Part shown: one piece after another, positions 8,843-17,474 of the stretch
How positions within the stretch are numbered: the first letter of the stretch is position 1
Layout of the letters: each line of letters begins with the position of its first letter
Assembly: GCF_001528745.1 (NCBI RefSeq)
Contig: NZ_BCNS01000085.1
Span: forward strand, 1 to 50,556
Direction of reading: 5' to 3'
DNA from: Marinobacterium profundum
GTDB lineage: Bacteria > Pseudomonadota > Gammaproteobacteria > Pseudomonadales > Balneatricaceae
Length of the DNA stretch: 50,556 bases
Made by a program: the position numbers and the translations under genes
Notes under the pieces: generated by a model
Seen by the model: only the letters and a program-made list of their open reading frames with translations
Database searches by the model: none
Told to the model about the DNA's origin: nothing

Positions 8843-10156
8843 ATGATAGAAGCAGTATTACTAGCTCTCGGGGTAATGATCTTACTCATTGTGTTGGGCA
8901 CGCATATCGCGGTTGGGCTTGGGCTCTCAGCAATGCTCGGCGTCTATTTAATGATGGAAAACTTTGACATAGTACTGGCACTCCTGGCCGACACTGCCTA
9001 CGATGCCGTGCGAAACTACATCTTTGCTGTGATCCCCCTATTTATATTAATGGGAGACATCGTTAGTCGCTCCGGGCTGGCCGGAGATGTCTATCGACTG
9101 TGCAATCGGATGTTGATTTGGCTTCCTGGGCGCCTTGCCGTCTCAACGGTACTGGGCAACGCCATCTTTGCCGCCGTTAGCGGTGTTTCTGTTGCCGCGG
9201 CAGCTTCCTTTAGTCGAATTGCCTACCCTGAAATGGACAAGTATCAATACAACCGCAAGTTGGCGCTTGGATCCATCGCTGGCAGCTCTGTACTTGGAAT
9301 GCTGATTCCACCCAGTATCCTGTTGATCGTTTGGGCAGTCATGACCGAAATGTCCATAGGCGCGCTTTTCGTCGCAGGCGTTGTCCCCGGCCTTGTGCTC
9401 GCCGCCATGTTCTGCGGTTACTGTGTTCTAAGGGCTTTGCGCTCTCCAGGAATGGCTCCTAACGTCCGACAGGACGAAGTAGCGAGTTCGCCTGATGAGT
9501 TACGCCGTGAACTTTCCGGTGGTGTTGGCGTTGTCGTGCTGGTGTCACTCGTCCTTGGGGGCCTATGGGGCGGTTTATTTACGCCGACTGAAGCCGCCGG
9601 CATTGGTGTGATGGGCGCCCTCGTCCTCGGTATCATCCGGGGCATGAAGATACCCGATATCTACCAGGCAGTGCTACATGCTGGCCAAACCGCGGCCCCG
9701 ATCATGCTGCTGCTAGTCGCGGCGCAACTGTACTCCCGCATGCTGGCGATGGGGGGCGTGGTACCGGAACTTCAGCATTGGGTTACAGCGGCCGAACTCT
9801 CACCCTTTTTACTGATCCTGGCCATGATGGGTGTCTGGCTGGTGATGGGTATGTTTGTTGACTCAGTTTCAATCATTCTGCTAACCATACCGGTTTTCGC
9901 GCCCATGGCCCAAATTGCCGGCTTTGATGCGCTTGCCTTTGCGATCTTTGGGATTCTGGTCATTGAAGCTGGCCTTTTGACCCCGCCATTCGGCTTGGTC
10001 TGCTACACCGTTAAAGGGGCTATACCCGACCCCAGTGTAACCCTGCAGGAAATTTTCTCCGCCGTACTTCCCTATATTGCCATGGTTCTGGTCGTGGCGG
10101 CCCTGGTTTTGGTTATACCCGCACTTGCCACCTGGTTGCCCGCAGTGGCTTTCTAG
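8843..10156 (+). CDS. TRAP transporter large permease subunit (DctM family)
   Basis: This is the ion-coupled transport subunit, 437 residues, with about 12 hydrophobic segments. Family marks are FAVIPLFILMGDIVSRSG early, the GSIAGSSVLGMLIPPSILLI loop in the middle, and TPPFGLVCYTVKG near the C terminus. I place the start at ATG 8843 because GAGGAG ends eight bases before it; the GTG at 8834 overlaps that site. It works with the DctQ-like protein and, by inference, with the receptor encoded at 4422-5516, the only TRAP receptor in the window. A Gfo/Idh/MocA gene follows after a 158-base gap with its own palindrome. Confidence 0.93.
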   Translation: MIEAVLLALGVMILLIVLGTHIAVGLGLSAMLGVYLMMENFDIVLALLADTAYDAVRNYIFAVIPLFILMGDIVSRSGLAGDVYRLCNRMLIWLPGRLAVSTVLGNAIFAAVSGVSVAAAASFSRIAYPEMDKYQYNRKLALGSIAGSSVLGMLIPPSILLIVWAVMTEMSIGALFVAGVVPGLVLAAMFCGYCVLRALRSPGMAPNVRQDEVASSPDELRRELSGGVGVVVLVSLVLGGLWGGLFTPTEAAGIGVMGALVLGIIRGMKIPDIYQAVLHAGQTAAPIMLLLVAAQLYSRMLAMGGVVPELQHWVTAAELSPFLLILAMMGVWLVMGMFVDSVSIILLTIPVFAPMAQIAGFDALAFAIFGILVIEAGLLTPPFGLVCYTVKGAIPDPSVTLQEIFSAVLPYIAMVLVVAALVLVIPALATWLPAVAF

Positions 10157-10247
10157 TCTGATAAAGCCGCACAGAAAAATACCCATCGAAAACGTCTGCA
10201 AAGCCATGGTGCGCAATCGAGCGCACTGAGCTTAGCGGAACCCCGAA

Positions 10248-10270
10248 ATTGACACTGTTTAACAGTCAAT
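10248..10270 (+). promoter_or_regulatory. palindrome upstream of the Gfo/Idh/MocA gene
   Basis: ATTGAC and GTCAAT flank an inner near-palindrome CTGTTTAACAG, so the whole 23-base stretch is two nested inverted repeats. It lies 45 bases before the start codon at 10315, a usual operator position. The regulator is unknown; the LysR protein at 6481-7419 is a candidate. Confidence 0.4.
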
Positions 10271-10314
10271 ATCACACATCTGACGAGCCTATATAACAAT
10301 ACCAAGGAGGCAAC

Positions 10315-11331
10315 ATGATCCGTGCAGCAATAATAGGCCTGGGCTGGTGGGGCAAAATAATCACCAAGACCCTCGAGAAAAGCGAGAAGATTCGTGTCGT
10401 CGCCGCTGTTGAGCCGAATGAATCTGTCGGCCGCGCGTTTTGCATGGAATCCGGGCTGCTATACCTTCCAAGCTATACGGCCGCTCTGGAAGAAGACCTG
10501 GACGCAATCATTCTTACCACGCCTCACCGCTTCCATGAAGATCAAGTTATCCAGGCCGCCAACTCGAAAAAGCATGTCTTCTGTGAAAAACCACTTTCCC
10601 TGTCGCTGGAAAGTGCCACCCGTGCCGTAAAGGCCTGTGTGATGAACGACGTTGTTCTGGGCATCGGTCATGAGCGCCGCTTCGAGCCCCCAATGCAACT
10701 CGTTCGAAAACTGCTACAGGACGGTGCTCTGGGAGAGCTTCTGCAAATCGAAGGTAACTTCAGCCAGAACAAGCTGCTGAAGCTACCGCCTGACAACTGG
10801 CGGCTATCCCGCGCCGGAGCCGGCTGTGGCCCACTGACCGCAACAGGCATACACCTGCTCGACATGGCACTTAGCCTCGGTGGCGGCGCGCAGAGCATCT
10901 ATGCAAGCAATAAAGCCCTGGCCACGTCCTTTGAGTCCGGAGATAGTTTCTCCTCACACATAACCCTCGCGAACGGTGCCGTAGCCAGTATCAACGCTCT
11001 CCTGGCGACGCCTTTCTACTCGAGGTTCGCGGTATTTGGATCTCGCGGCTGGATTGAAATTCGCGATAAGTCCCATGTGGAAGCTCCCACTGGATGGACT
11101 GTTCTTTCCTCCCTGGGTGAACAGGAACCGACGATGGTCGAGTACCCTGCAACCGATCCGGTACTTGCCAACCTTGAGGCCTTTGCCACAGCCGCCAGGC
11201 AGGGTTCGCAGCAGAGCTATCCGATCCCCATAGAGGAATTACTCAATACGGTTGACGCCTACGAGGCAGCCTACGAATCCACTCTCAACGGACAGATTGT
11301 CCATCTTGGATCTCGCCCGAAGCTGTTGTAA
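10315..11331 (+). CDS. Gfo/Idh/MocA-family oxidoreductase
   Basis: This is an NAD(P)-dependent dehydrogenase of 338 residues. The N-terminal Rossmann fold begins AAIIGLGWWGK (residues 4-14), the family's EKP motif appears as FCEKPLSLSLE, and the C-terminal alpha/beta domain contains the substrate region TGIHLLDMALSLGGG with a probable catalytic HxxD. AAGGAGG lies five bases before the ATG. It follows the TRAP permease genes in the same direction and is probably co-regulated, so it may oxidise the imported compound or a product of it. The family mostly acts on sugars, inositols and sugar acids. That hints at a polyol or sugar-acid substrate, but this is inference only. Confidence 0.88.
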   Translation: MIRAAIIGLGWWGKIITKTLEKSEKIRVVAAVEPNESVGRAFCMESGLLYLPSYTAALEEDLDAIILTTPHRFHEDQVIQAANSKKHVFCEKPLSLSLESATRAVKACVMNDVVLGIGHERRFEPPMQLVRKLLQDGALGELLQIEGNFSQNKLLKLPPDNWRLSRAGAGCGPLTATGIHLLDMALSLGGGAQSIYASNKALATSFESGDSFSSHITLANGAVASINALLATPFYSRFAVFGSRGWIEIRDKSHVEAPTGWTVLSSLGEQEPTMVEYPATDPVLANLEAFATAARQGSQQSYPIPIEELLNTVDAYEAAYESTLNGQIVHLGSRPKLL

Positions 11332-11351
11332 ACCGACCACAACGTAAAATA

Positions 11352-11373
11352 AGGGGGCCATATCCTGGCCCCT
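11352..11373 (+). terminator. terminator-like hairpin after the Gfo/Idh/MocA gene
   Basis: AGGGGGCCA at 11352-11360 and TGGCCCCT at 11366-11373 pair around a five-base loop with one bulge. ACTTTGT follows. It lies 21 bases past the stop codon and plausibly ends the TRAP-oxidoreductase transcript. Confidence 0.6.
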
Positions 11374-12250
11374 ACTTTGTACGCAGGGTGCAGATACTCG
11401 ACTGCAACCGTTATCCACTGATGTTGCTTCGCTACTCCCCCTCCAAGCCCCGAGAGCCGGAGCTTTTTTCCTGTTAAGCAGAATATCGGCAGTGATATTT
11501 AGTCAAGCCGCTGCGGCAGGCCCCGCCTGAAATCTCCCGCCTACTGTCGCCATCGAACACCCAAACCCCGCCCCGAAACCCGTGCTCAGTCTTTGCCTAT
11601 CAAGCACCTCGCCGGCTGGCCGACGGCTGTCACTGGTCCTCTGACCAGGCTTTTGCAGGTTTGATGCCAGGCGACACCAAAACACCCTTAAGGTCAATTC
11701 GGTTCAGGGTTCAAGGATGGGTTATGCAAGGTCTCAGGGAAAGGTCATTCGCCGCTGGAGTGCTGTTCGATGTCGCCCTGCAGCTAAGTGCCGGGGCCTA
11801 TAAAGAGGTATGGATTGAAGCAGAAGTGAGTGACTACAAAACTAAAGGCGGGGGAACGCAAAAGCGACGACAAAGAAAACCCGGGTATGCTGCATCACTA
11901 ACCTCAAGCCCGTGAAAACGCCATCAAAACCGGCAGGCCTGCGCATATGCGCCCATTCTTTTAGCTACAAAATGGTGGCGTGGCCGCAAACACGCGTCCA
12001 TGCGTTTGCGGATACGATCGTCATGGATGGTGGGAATGCAGAAAATGCAGGAGTATTTCTCTGTCATACTTCCTGTACATAACAAAAAAATAATGAGGCA
12101 GGGCACCAGCTTGTCTGCCTGATTCAATTTAAATCGGCAATTTACATCTTCAGCAGAAATTTAACGCAACCGTAGGGATATATCATCCATTGGCTACGAC
12201 CAATGTAGGTATTTGAGAATGAGAAGATTTTTGCCAAGCTTACAAAAGCG

Positions 12251-12285
12251 GCGATGAAGCAGGACCGGGAACCCTGTTTCATCGC
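12251..12285. repeat. 13-bp-arm hairpin beside the REP-like repeat
   Basis: GCGATGAAGCAGG at 12251-12263 pairs with CCTGTTTCATCGC at 12273-12285 at 12 of 13 positions. It shares the ATGAAGCA core with the REP-like repeat 11 bases further on, so it is probably a third hairpin of the same element family. Confidence 0.45.
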
Positions 12286-12295
12286 CAGGTTTATA

Positions 12296-12335
12296 CATGA
12301 AGCATGGGATACTTCATCATTGGCCGCAGGCCAAT
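12296..12335. repeat. REP-like double-palindrome repeat, copy 2 (inverted)
   Basis: This is the reverse complement of positions 1-40 with about two differences. It contains the same pair of hairpins. The two copies bracket the 12.3-kb catabolic block. Confidence 0.7.
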
Positions 12336-12416
12336 GCGACCATCAGGTTACTAGGAGGCTGTCCGACAATAATAGTCCGGCCCTCACAATAGAGGGCGAC
12401 TCAATGCAGCGCTTGG

Positions 12417-13358
12417 TTATTGATCAATGAGCCCCCGCAAAACGTCTGTAAAGTTGCCTATCTGGGTGTCGCTGAAGCTATCAAAGGCTTCTTCGGCATG
12501 GGACTCTGCCAGTTGCCAGCACTGAAGGGCCTTCGCCTCTCCAAGAGGCGTAAGGGTATATCCATCGCCGTCGGTGACAATCATGCCGCGATCCGTCAGG
12601 TTAAGCAGCGCTTCGCGAACTTCAGGCAACGGGGCGCTCAGGTATGCCACGAATCCTTCGGCATTGACGCCCGTCAATTCGTTCATCATCACCAATGTAC
12701 GCGATTCAATAAGGCTTAACTCCAGCGTCTCAAGTTTGGGGCGGTAGTGGTCCTGGTACGCCCGCACGGCCTGCAACATCAGGAAGAACTTGTGGTTGCC
12801 CATGCGACGTTCGGCCAGGCCTTTGACAGCGGGTTCACCTGCCCTGGGGGTAGTGCCCGGATGGCTGAAAACCATGGAATAAGATCCCTGGTGAAAACAC
12901 AGAGGCGACCGGCCGAAATCGTCGAAGGCGATAACTTTGCCCACAAAGATCCAATGGTCACCGCCATCGAGCTTGTCGTAGGTCTCACACTGGAACCGGC
13001 CTGCGCAGTTGTCAAAAATCGGGGCACCACCAATCCCTTCCTCCCAGTCGATACCTGCAAACTTGTCTTCCTGTCGGCGAGCAAAGTGGTTCGACATATC
13101 CATTTGGTCTGAAGCCAGGATATTGACTGCAAAGTGGGATGCAGACTCGAAAATGGCACAACTTTTCGCGTCTTTCATACTGCTCCATAAAACGAGGGGC
13201 GGATCCATGGACAGCGAATTGAAACTGCTGGCAGTCACCCCAACCTTTTCACCTTCAGGACTGCGGGCCGTCACAATGGTAACGCCGGTCGCAAAGTTGC
13301 CCAGTGCCCTGCGAAATGCCTGCGGGCTGAATTCGGTTTCACTTGTTATTTTAGTCAT
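12417..13358 (-). CDS. flavin reductase with C-terminal MarR-like domain
   Basis: This 313-residue protein joins two domains. Residues about 8-165 form a split-barrel flavin reductase that makes reduced FMN or FAD from NAD(P)H (FRRALGNFATGVTIVTARS, GVTASSFNSLSMDPPLVLWS, FAVNILASDQ, DHWIFVGKV). Residues about 185-313 look like a MarR-type winged helix (RTLVMMNELTG, LPEVREALLNLTDRGMI, YTLTPLGEAKA). The same order is known in the reductase C1 of Acinetobacter p-hydroxyphenylacetate hydroxylase, where the MarR-like part senses the aromatic substrate and controls the reductase. The ATG at 13358 has AGGGG seven bases upstream. No partner oxygenase gene is in the window, so its electron acceptor is unknown. 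Confidence 0.88.
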   Translation of the reverse strand: MTKITSETEFSPQAFRRALGNFATGVTIVTARSPEGEKVGVTASSFNSLSMDPPLVLWSSMKDAKSCAIFESASHFAVNILASDQMDMSNHFARRQEDKFAGIDWEEGIGGAPIFDNCAGRFQCETYDKLDGGDHWIFVGKVIAFDDFGRSPLCFHQGSYSMVFSHPGTTPRAGEPAVKGLAERRMGNHKFFLMLQAVRAYQDHYRPKLETLELSLIESRTLVMMNELTGVNAEGFVAYLSAPLPEVREALLNLTDRGMIVTDGDGYTLTPLGEAKALQCWQLAESHAEEAFDSFSDTQIGNFTDVLRGLIDQ

Positions 13359-14098
13359 CTGTGGTCCCCTGATTTGAGACATTGGAGCATTGCATTGGGT
13401 GCCGGTCGGCCAATCGGTACTCTGGTTCCTGCAACTTGCGGCAGCTCAAAGCCACATCGGAGCCTTAATGGGAGTACAACAAGAGTAAACGCCCTTTCGG
13501 CCAAAACTGGTGGTATATTTATGCCAGCGTACTCGGGAAAAAATATCTTATATCAATTTATTTTGTAAAAATGGTGCGTCTTATTATTTACAGATACGAC
13601 GTCTGGCAGCTGTAAATAATTATTATATTTTGAAGTTTCCATCATGACCGAGTTCCTCAATTCATGGGCTATTTCTGGTAACAGGTCAGTATTGATACGG
13701 TATCACCCACCGAAAAAAATCTGAAATGAGATAACCTTTTAATATCGATCAGTATTCTTGATAGGTTAAGCCCTTGCCAACCAGGACTCAGCGCTAACTC
13801 AGCCCGCTGTCGGTCGGGTGGGCTCGTGGACGCGGCCCTGAGCTTTGGCGAGCAAACTGCAGCCATCTGATGCACTGTGGCGTCGAAAAGGAATATTCTG
13901 TGTGACCATGATGGGTGGAGACTGGCGAGCATGAGGCACATAGAGGCGAAGCCATCTGGGGCTCAGAAGGAGCCAACGCGCATCAGAAACGCAGGGGCAT
14001 GGCGGCAATTGAGGAGACAGCGCCACATTGTGGATAGCGCTAAGCGGGTTGCTATTGTTGAGGACGGCCCGCCAGGTGGCGAACCGCCCCTCTCTTGC
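13359..14098. other. 740-base region without a recognisable gene
   Basis: The part near 13500-13760 is AT-rich and promoter-like, with the palindrome described separately. From 13780 to 14090 the sequence is GC-rich with open but unrecognised frames on the minus strand (for example 13669-13941). No ribosome-binding site or known domain supports them. Confidence 0.45.
13689..13713 (+). promoter_or_regulatory. palindrome matching the GST upstream motif
   Basis: GTATTGATACGGTATC at 13689-13704 contains TGATAC-G-GTATCA (13694-13706), a perfect 6-bp-arm palindrome. It matches 14 of 16 bases of the motif before the GST gene, and the CCC that follows is shared as well. No GST or other clear gene follows here, so this may be an orphaned promoter of a lost gene. 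Confidence 0.4.
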
Positions 14099-15493
14099 TT
14101 AAACCGTTTCGTTCACCGCTGCCGTCAGCTCCATGATGGCTTTCTTGCCATCGCCAAACAGCATCAGGCAGTTATCCCTGGCAAACAGCGGGTTAGGCAG
14201 GCCTGCAAAGCCCGGACTCAGGCTGCGCTTGACCACCACCACGGTGCGCGCCTTGTCGACGTTCAGGATCGGCATGCCGTAGATTGGGCTACCCTTGTCC
14301 TCCCGTGCCATGGGATTGGTAACGTCATTGGCACCGATCACTATGGCCACATCCGTCTGTTCGAACAGCGCATTAACCTCCTCCATTGGCTGCATCTTGT
14401 CGTAGGGCACCTCGGCTTCGGCCAGCAGTACATTCATGTGACCGGGCATGCGCCCCGCCACCGGATGCAAACCGTAGATCACCTCGACGCCACGACGCTC
14501 AAGCGAGTCGGCAAGGTCGCGCACCGCGTGCTGCGCCTGGGCCATGGCCAGGCCAAAGCCCGGCACTATGACCACCCGGCGGGCGCTCTCTAACAGCATG
14601 CTCACTTCCTCCGGCGAAGACGACTTAACCTTGCCGGCATAGACTTCATCGGCATCCATCACAGGTCCGCCGGCCTCCCCCATGGAGCCAAACAGCACAC
14701 CACTGAGCGAACGGTTCATGGCCACGCACATGATGCGGGTCAGGATGATACCTGAAGCCCCCACCAGAGCACCGGACACCACCAGCACGCTGTTGCCCAT
14801 AATGAAACCGGCTGCCGCCGCCGCCAGCCCCGAATAAGAGTTCAGCAACGCAATAACGACCGGCATATCGGCACCGCCAATGGGTATCACCAGGGTCACC
14901 CCCAGCACCAGCGCCAGTATCGTCAACAGGATCAGCGTGTTGCTGTCACCGCTGCCGCTGACCAGTGAGCCCGCCAGCGCCAGTACGGCGGCAAAAAGCG
15001 CCAGATTAAAGCCACGGATGCCCCGGAATCCCAGTGGCCGGCCCGGCAGCAGTTCCTGCAACTTGGCAAAGGCCACTGCACTGCCGGTCAGGGTCACGGC
15101 ACCGATAAGCAGCGTTACGCAGATGGCCACCAGCGTTACCAGCCCCTGGGGGCTATCGGCTCCCGTCAGGCCCAGAAAACTCGCCGCCGCCACGCAGAGG
15201 GAGGCACCGCCGCCAAAGCCATTGAGCAGCGCCACCATCTGCGGCATCGCCGTCATCTGGATACGGGTCGCCAACACTGTGCCGATAAGCGAGCCCAGTA
15301 CCACGCCGCCCAGTATCCACTCATAGGACAGGATCGACTTGTCCAGCAGGGTGACGACCACCGCCACCAGCATGCCGATGGCGGCCATCTGGTTGCCGCG
15401 CACGGCGGTACGCGGCCGGGTCAGCCCCTTGATGCCGCCGACGAACAGCATGGCCGCCAGTAGATAGAAACCATCAACCAGGAACAGATTCAT
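14099..15493 (-). CDS. pntB: NAD(P) transhydrogenase subunit beta
   Basis: This is the proton channel and NADP(H)-binding part of the transhydrogenase, which uses the proton gradient to make NADPH from NADH. The 464 residues hold about eight or nine membrane segments, then the NADP domain with VVIVPGFGLAMAQAQHAV, HPVAGRMPGHMNVLLAEA, the IVIGANDVTNP loop and the KRSLSPGFAGLPNPLF tail. Its ATG at 15493 overlaps the end of pntAb by 20 bases, a sign of translational coupling. It is the last gene of the three-gene unit. Its product NADPH would feed the NADPH:F420 reductase encoded nearby. Confidence 0.96.
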   Translation of the reverse strand: MNLFLVDGFYLLAAMLFVGGIKGLTRPRTAVRGNQMAAIGMLVAVVVTLLDKSILSYEWILGGVVLGSLIGTVLATRIQMTAMPQMVALLNGFGGGASLCVAAASFLGLTGADSPQGLVTLVAICVTLLIGAVTLTGSAVAFAKLQELLPGRPLGFRGIRGFNLALFAAVLALAGSLVSGSGDSNTLILLTILALVLGVTLVIPIGGADMPVVIALLNSYSGLAAAAAGFIMGNSVLVVSGALVGASGIILTRIMCVAMNRSLSGVLFGSMGEAGGPVMDADEVYAGKVKSSSPEEVSMLLESARRVVIVPGFGLAMAQAQHAVRDLADSLERRGVEVIYGLHPVAGRMPGHMNVLLAEAEVPYDKMQPMEEVNALFEQTDVAIVIGANDVTNPMAREDKGSPIYGMPILNVDKARTVVVVKRSLSPGFAGLPNPLFARDNCLMLFGDGKKAIMELTAAVNETV

Positions 15494-15815
15494 GACTCAC
15501 ACCTCCCTTGGCTGCGGTGAGAGTGGCGGCTTTGCGCGGCTGGAACATGCGCAGCATACGGTTAGTCACAAGGAACCCGCCCACGACGTTAATCGTCGCC
15601 AGGGTCACGGCGATAACCCCAAGCACAGGGACCCAAAGACCGTTGCCATCGCCTGAGCCCGCTGCCAGCAGCGCACCCACCAGGGTGATACCGGAAATGG
15701 CATTGCTGCCGGACATCAAGGGCGTGTGCAAGGTCGCCGGCACTTTGGTGATGAGCTCGACGCCCAGAAACACCGCCAGCACGAAGAGTGAAATTTGCAG
15801 TATCAGGATTTCCAT
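15474..15815 (-). CDS. pntAb: NAD(P) transhydrogenase membrane subunit alpha-2
   Basis: This 113-residue protein is the membrane part of the alpha subunit, separate here as in Rhodospirillum rubrum rather than fused as in Escherichia coli. It has three or four hydrophobic segments (LQISLFVLAVFLGVELI, then AISGITLVGALLAAG, WVPVLGVIAVTLATINVVGG) and the conserved VPATLHTPLMSGSNAISG. The ATG overlaps the TGA of pntAa in TGATG. Confidence 0.95.
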   Translation of the reverse strand: MEILILQISLFVLAVFLGVELITKVPATLHTPLMSGSNAISGITLVGALLAAGSGDGNGLWVPVLGVIAVTLATINVVGGFLVTNRMLRMFQPRKAATLTAAKGGVSHESVPG

Positions 15816-16978
15816 CAGGCCACCTCCTCCAGCACCCGTACACTCAGGCCCAGGCGCTCACGAATGCGCCCGGCACAGATCTCGCCCCGGTGAGTCACCA
15901 GGGTGTCGGCAACGATTTCATCGTCAAAATCCAGCTGCAGGCGCGCATCCTTGTCCAGCAGGTGCAGCAACAAATTTTCGATATTGCGGCCGTGCATCTG
16001 GCTGGCATGCATGGGCACGCTGGCCGCCAGGTTCAGCGGTCCCATCAGGGTGACACCATGCACTTGCTGTGTTTCACCGGCCCGGGTCAGCTCGCAATTG
16101 CCACCGCGCTCCGCCGCCAGATCCACGATCACGGCGCCTGGTTTCATGGCCGCCACCATTTCTGCACTGATCAGCACAGGTGCACGGCTGCCAGGAATTG
16201 CGGCCGTGGTAATGACGATGTCCTGCTGTGCCAGTACGGCGGTCATCTGCTCGCGCTGGCGCGCCAGGAAGTCTGCCCCCTGTTCGGCGGCATAACCGCC
16301 CTGGCCTTCGGCCGCCTCGGTGGGCAGATCCAGCTCTATGGGCCGCGCACCGACGGAAATAATCTGCTCCCGTGCCGCCGGGCGTACATCATAGGCTTCC
16401 ACCACGGCGCCCAGGCGCTTGGCGGTGGCGGCGGCCTGCAGGCCGGCAACACCGGCGCCCATAATAAAGACGCGGGCCGGATTCAGGGTGCCGGCAGCGG
16501 TCATCATCATCGGGAAGATGCGCGGGGCCGCTCCGGCTGCCATCAATACGGCCTTGTAGCCCGCGATGGTGGCGATGGACGACAGTACATCCATGCTCTG
16601 GGCGCGACTAATGCGCGGCACCAGCTCCAGCGCCAGCAACGACAGTCCGCGCTCGGCCAGGGCTTCGAAACGCGCCGTATCGCTCAGCGGATCCATCAGC
16701 GCAATACACAGCTGATCGGCACTGAGGCCATCGAGATCCTCGTTGCGACTGGCATTCACGCACAGCAGTACTTCACTGCCGGCGATCGCCTCGCCCCGTG
16801 ACGCCACTATAACCGCACCTGCATCCTCATAAAGGACATCGGCAAAGCCGGCCAATATGCCAGCGCCAGACTCAACCCTAAGCTCACAGCCGCGGACACA
16901 GAGCGCCGCAACATTGGCCGGCGTCAGCGCAACGCGCCGCTCACCGGGGTACAGATCCTTGAGTACAGATAATTTCAT
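15815..16978 (-). CDS. pntAa: NAD(P) transhydrogenase subunit alpha, NAD-binding part
   Basis: This 387-residue soluble subunit binds NAD(H) and passes hydride to the NADP site of PntB. It resembles alanine dehydrogenase: KDLYPGERRVALTPANVAAL at the start, then a Rossmann motif in VFIMGAGVAGLQAAATAKRL followed by AYDVRP, and GAVIVDLAAERGGNCELT. The ATG at 16976-16978 is chosen because AGGAG lies nine bases upstream; an upstream Met at 17014 lacks one. It is the first gene of pntAa-pntAb-pntB. Confidence 0.95.
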   Translation of the reverse strand: MKLSVLKDLYPGERRVALTPANVAALCVRGCELRVESGAGILAGFADVLYEDAGAVIVASRGEAIAGSEVLLCVNASRNEDLDGLSADQLCIALMDPLSDTARFEALAERGLSLLALELVPRISRAQSMDVLSSIATIAGYKAVLMAAGAAPRIFPMMMTAAGTLNPARVFIMGAGVAGLQAAATAKRLGAVVEAYDVRPAAREQIISVGARPIELDLPTEAAEGQGGYAAEQGADFLARQREQMTAVLAQQDIVITTAAIPGSRAPVLISAEMVAAMKPGAVIVDLAAERGGNCELTRAGETQQVHGVTLMGPLNLAASVPMHASQMHGRNIENLLLHLLDKDARLQLDFDDEIVADTLVTHRGEICAGRIRERLGLSVRVLEEVA

Positions 16979-17435
16979 TATTTTTTTCTCCTGTACGATG
17001 TAATAAATAAACAATCAAACAGCGAACGCCATTTAATTTATTTACAGAGTTCTAAATTAGTTAATAATTAGACTATAGATTGAGTAAAATCGCGCAGCCA
17101 TATATCCAACACTTATTATTATGGGCGCGCTGCGAGTTACCCACCCTACATTTACGACTATTTAATTTACATCTAACAGCATTAACTCAGCGAAACCTAC
17201 CAGGCTCCCAATACAATCAGAATATTGCTGAAACTTTTTATTATAAAATCAAACCGAGATCTTATTTTGAGAAGGAACTTTTCCGTTTTTCTCTTCTAAC
17301 TTCTAGCTTTCACCTCGCACCTCGCACCTCGCACCTCGCACCTCGCACCTCGCACCTTTAACCTCGCACCTTTAACCTAGCCCCTTTCACCTCGCCCCTC
17401 GTTCCTCGTCCCTTTAACCTGTATTCAAAATAGAA
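16979..17435. other. 457-base intergenic region with AT-rich leader and heptamer repeat
   Basis: The half next to pntAa (16990-17280) is AT-rich and presumably holds the pnt promoter; I see no consensus pair that I would defend. The half next to the hydrolase gene is filled by the 7-bp tandem repeat. Confidence 0.55.
17311..17420. repeat. 7-bp tandem repeat, unit CACCTCG
   Basis: Six perfect copies of CACCTCG start at 17311. Degenerate copies follow (CCTTTAA, CCCCTCG, TTCCTCG) to about 17420. The reverse complement of this unit, CGAGGTG, is repeated at 25888-25948 and 38407 onward. Confidence 0.9.
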
Positions 17436-17459
17436 AACCCGACACCTTCATGCCGGGTT
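17436..17459 (-). terminator. terminator of the F420/hydrolase gene cluster
   Basis: Read on the minus strand, AACCCGGCA and TGTCGGGTT pair (one mismatch) around a short loop, followed by TTCTATTTT. It lies 15 bases past the stop of the M20 hydrolase, the last gene of the long minus-strand cluster. Confidence 0.65.
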
Positions 17460-17474
17460 ATGACAGGAAAGGAA

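Larger units (their letters stand above)
11374..12416. other. 1-kb region with no recognisable gene
   Basis: Short frames exist (for example 84 codons at 11661-11915, plus strand), but none has a ribosome-binding site together with a recognisable family. The region ends with a hairpin at 12251-12285 and the second REP-like repeat. It may be decayed mobile or coding DNA. Confidence 0.45.

Noticed and set aside
11661-11915. 84-codon plus-strand frame
   Set aside because: There is no ribosome-binding site or family resemblance, and both neighbours are noncoding or decayed. Recorded only as part of the empty region.
12354-12376. GGAGGCTGTCCGACA as an end of the same inverted-repeat element found before cofG
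   Set aside because: It resembles GGAGCCTGTCGGACT but differs in key positions and has no partner end nearby.
13669-14026. Overlapping frames of 60-90 codons on the minus strand
   Set aside because: They lack start signals and recognisable domains, and several frames are open at once because of composition. A decayed gene is possible but not shown.
15788-16801. 337-codon plus-strand frame
   Set aside because: It is antisense to pntAa, rich in His and Gln as expected for a reverse-frame shadow, and has no family motif.
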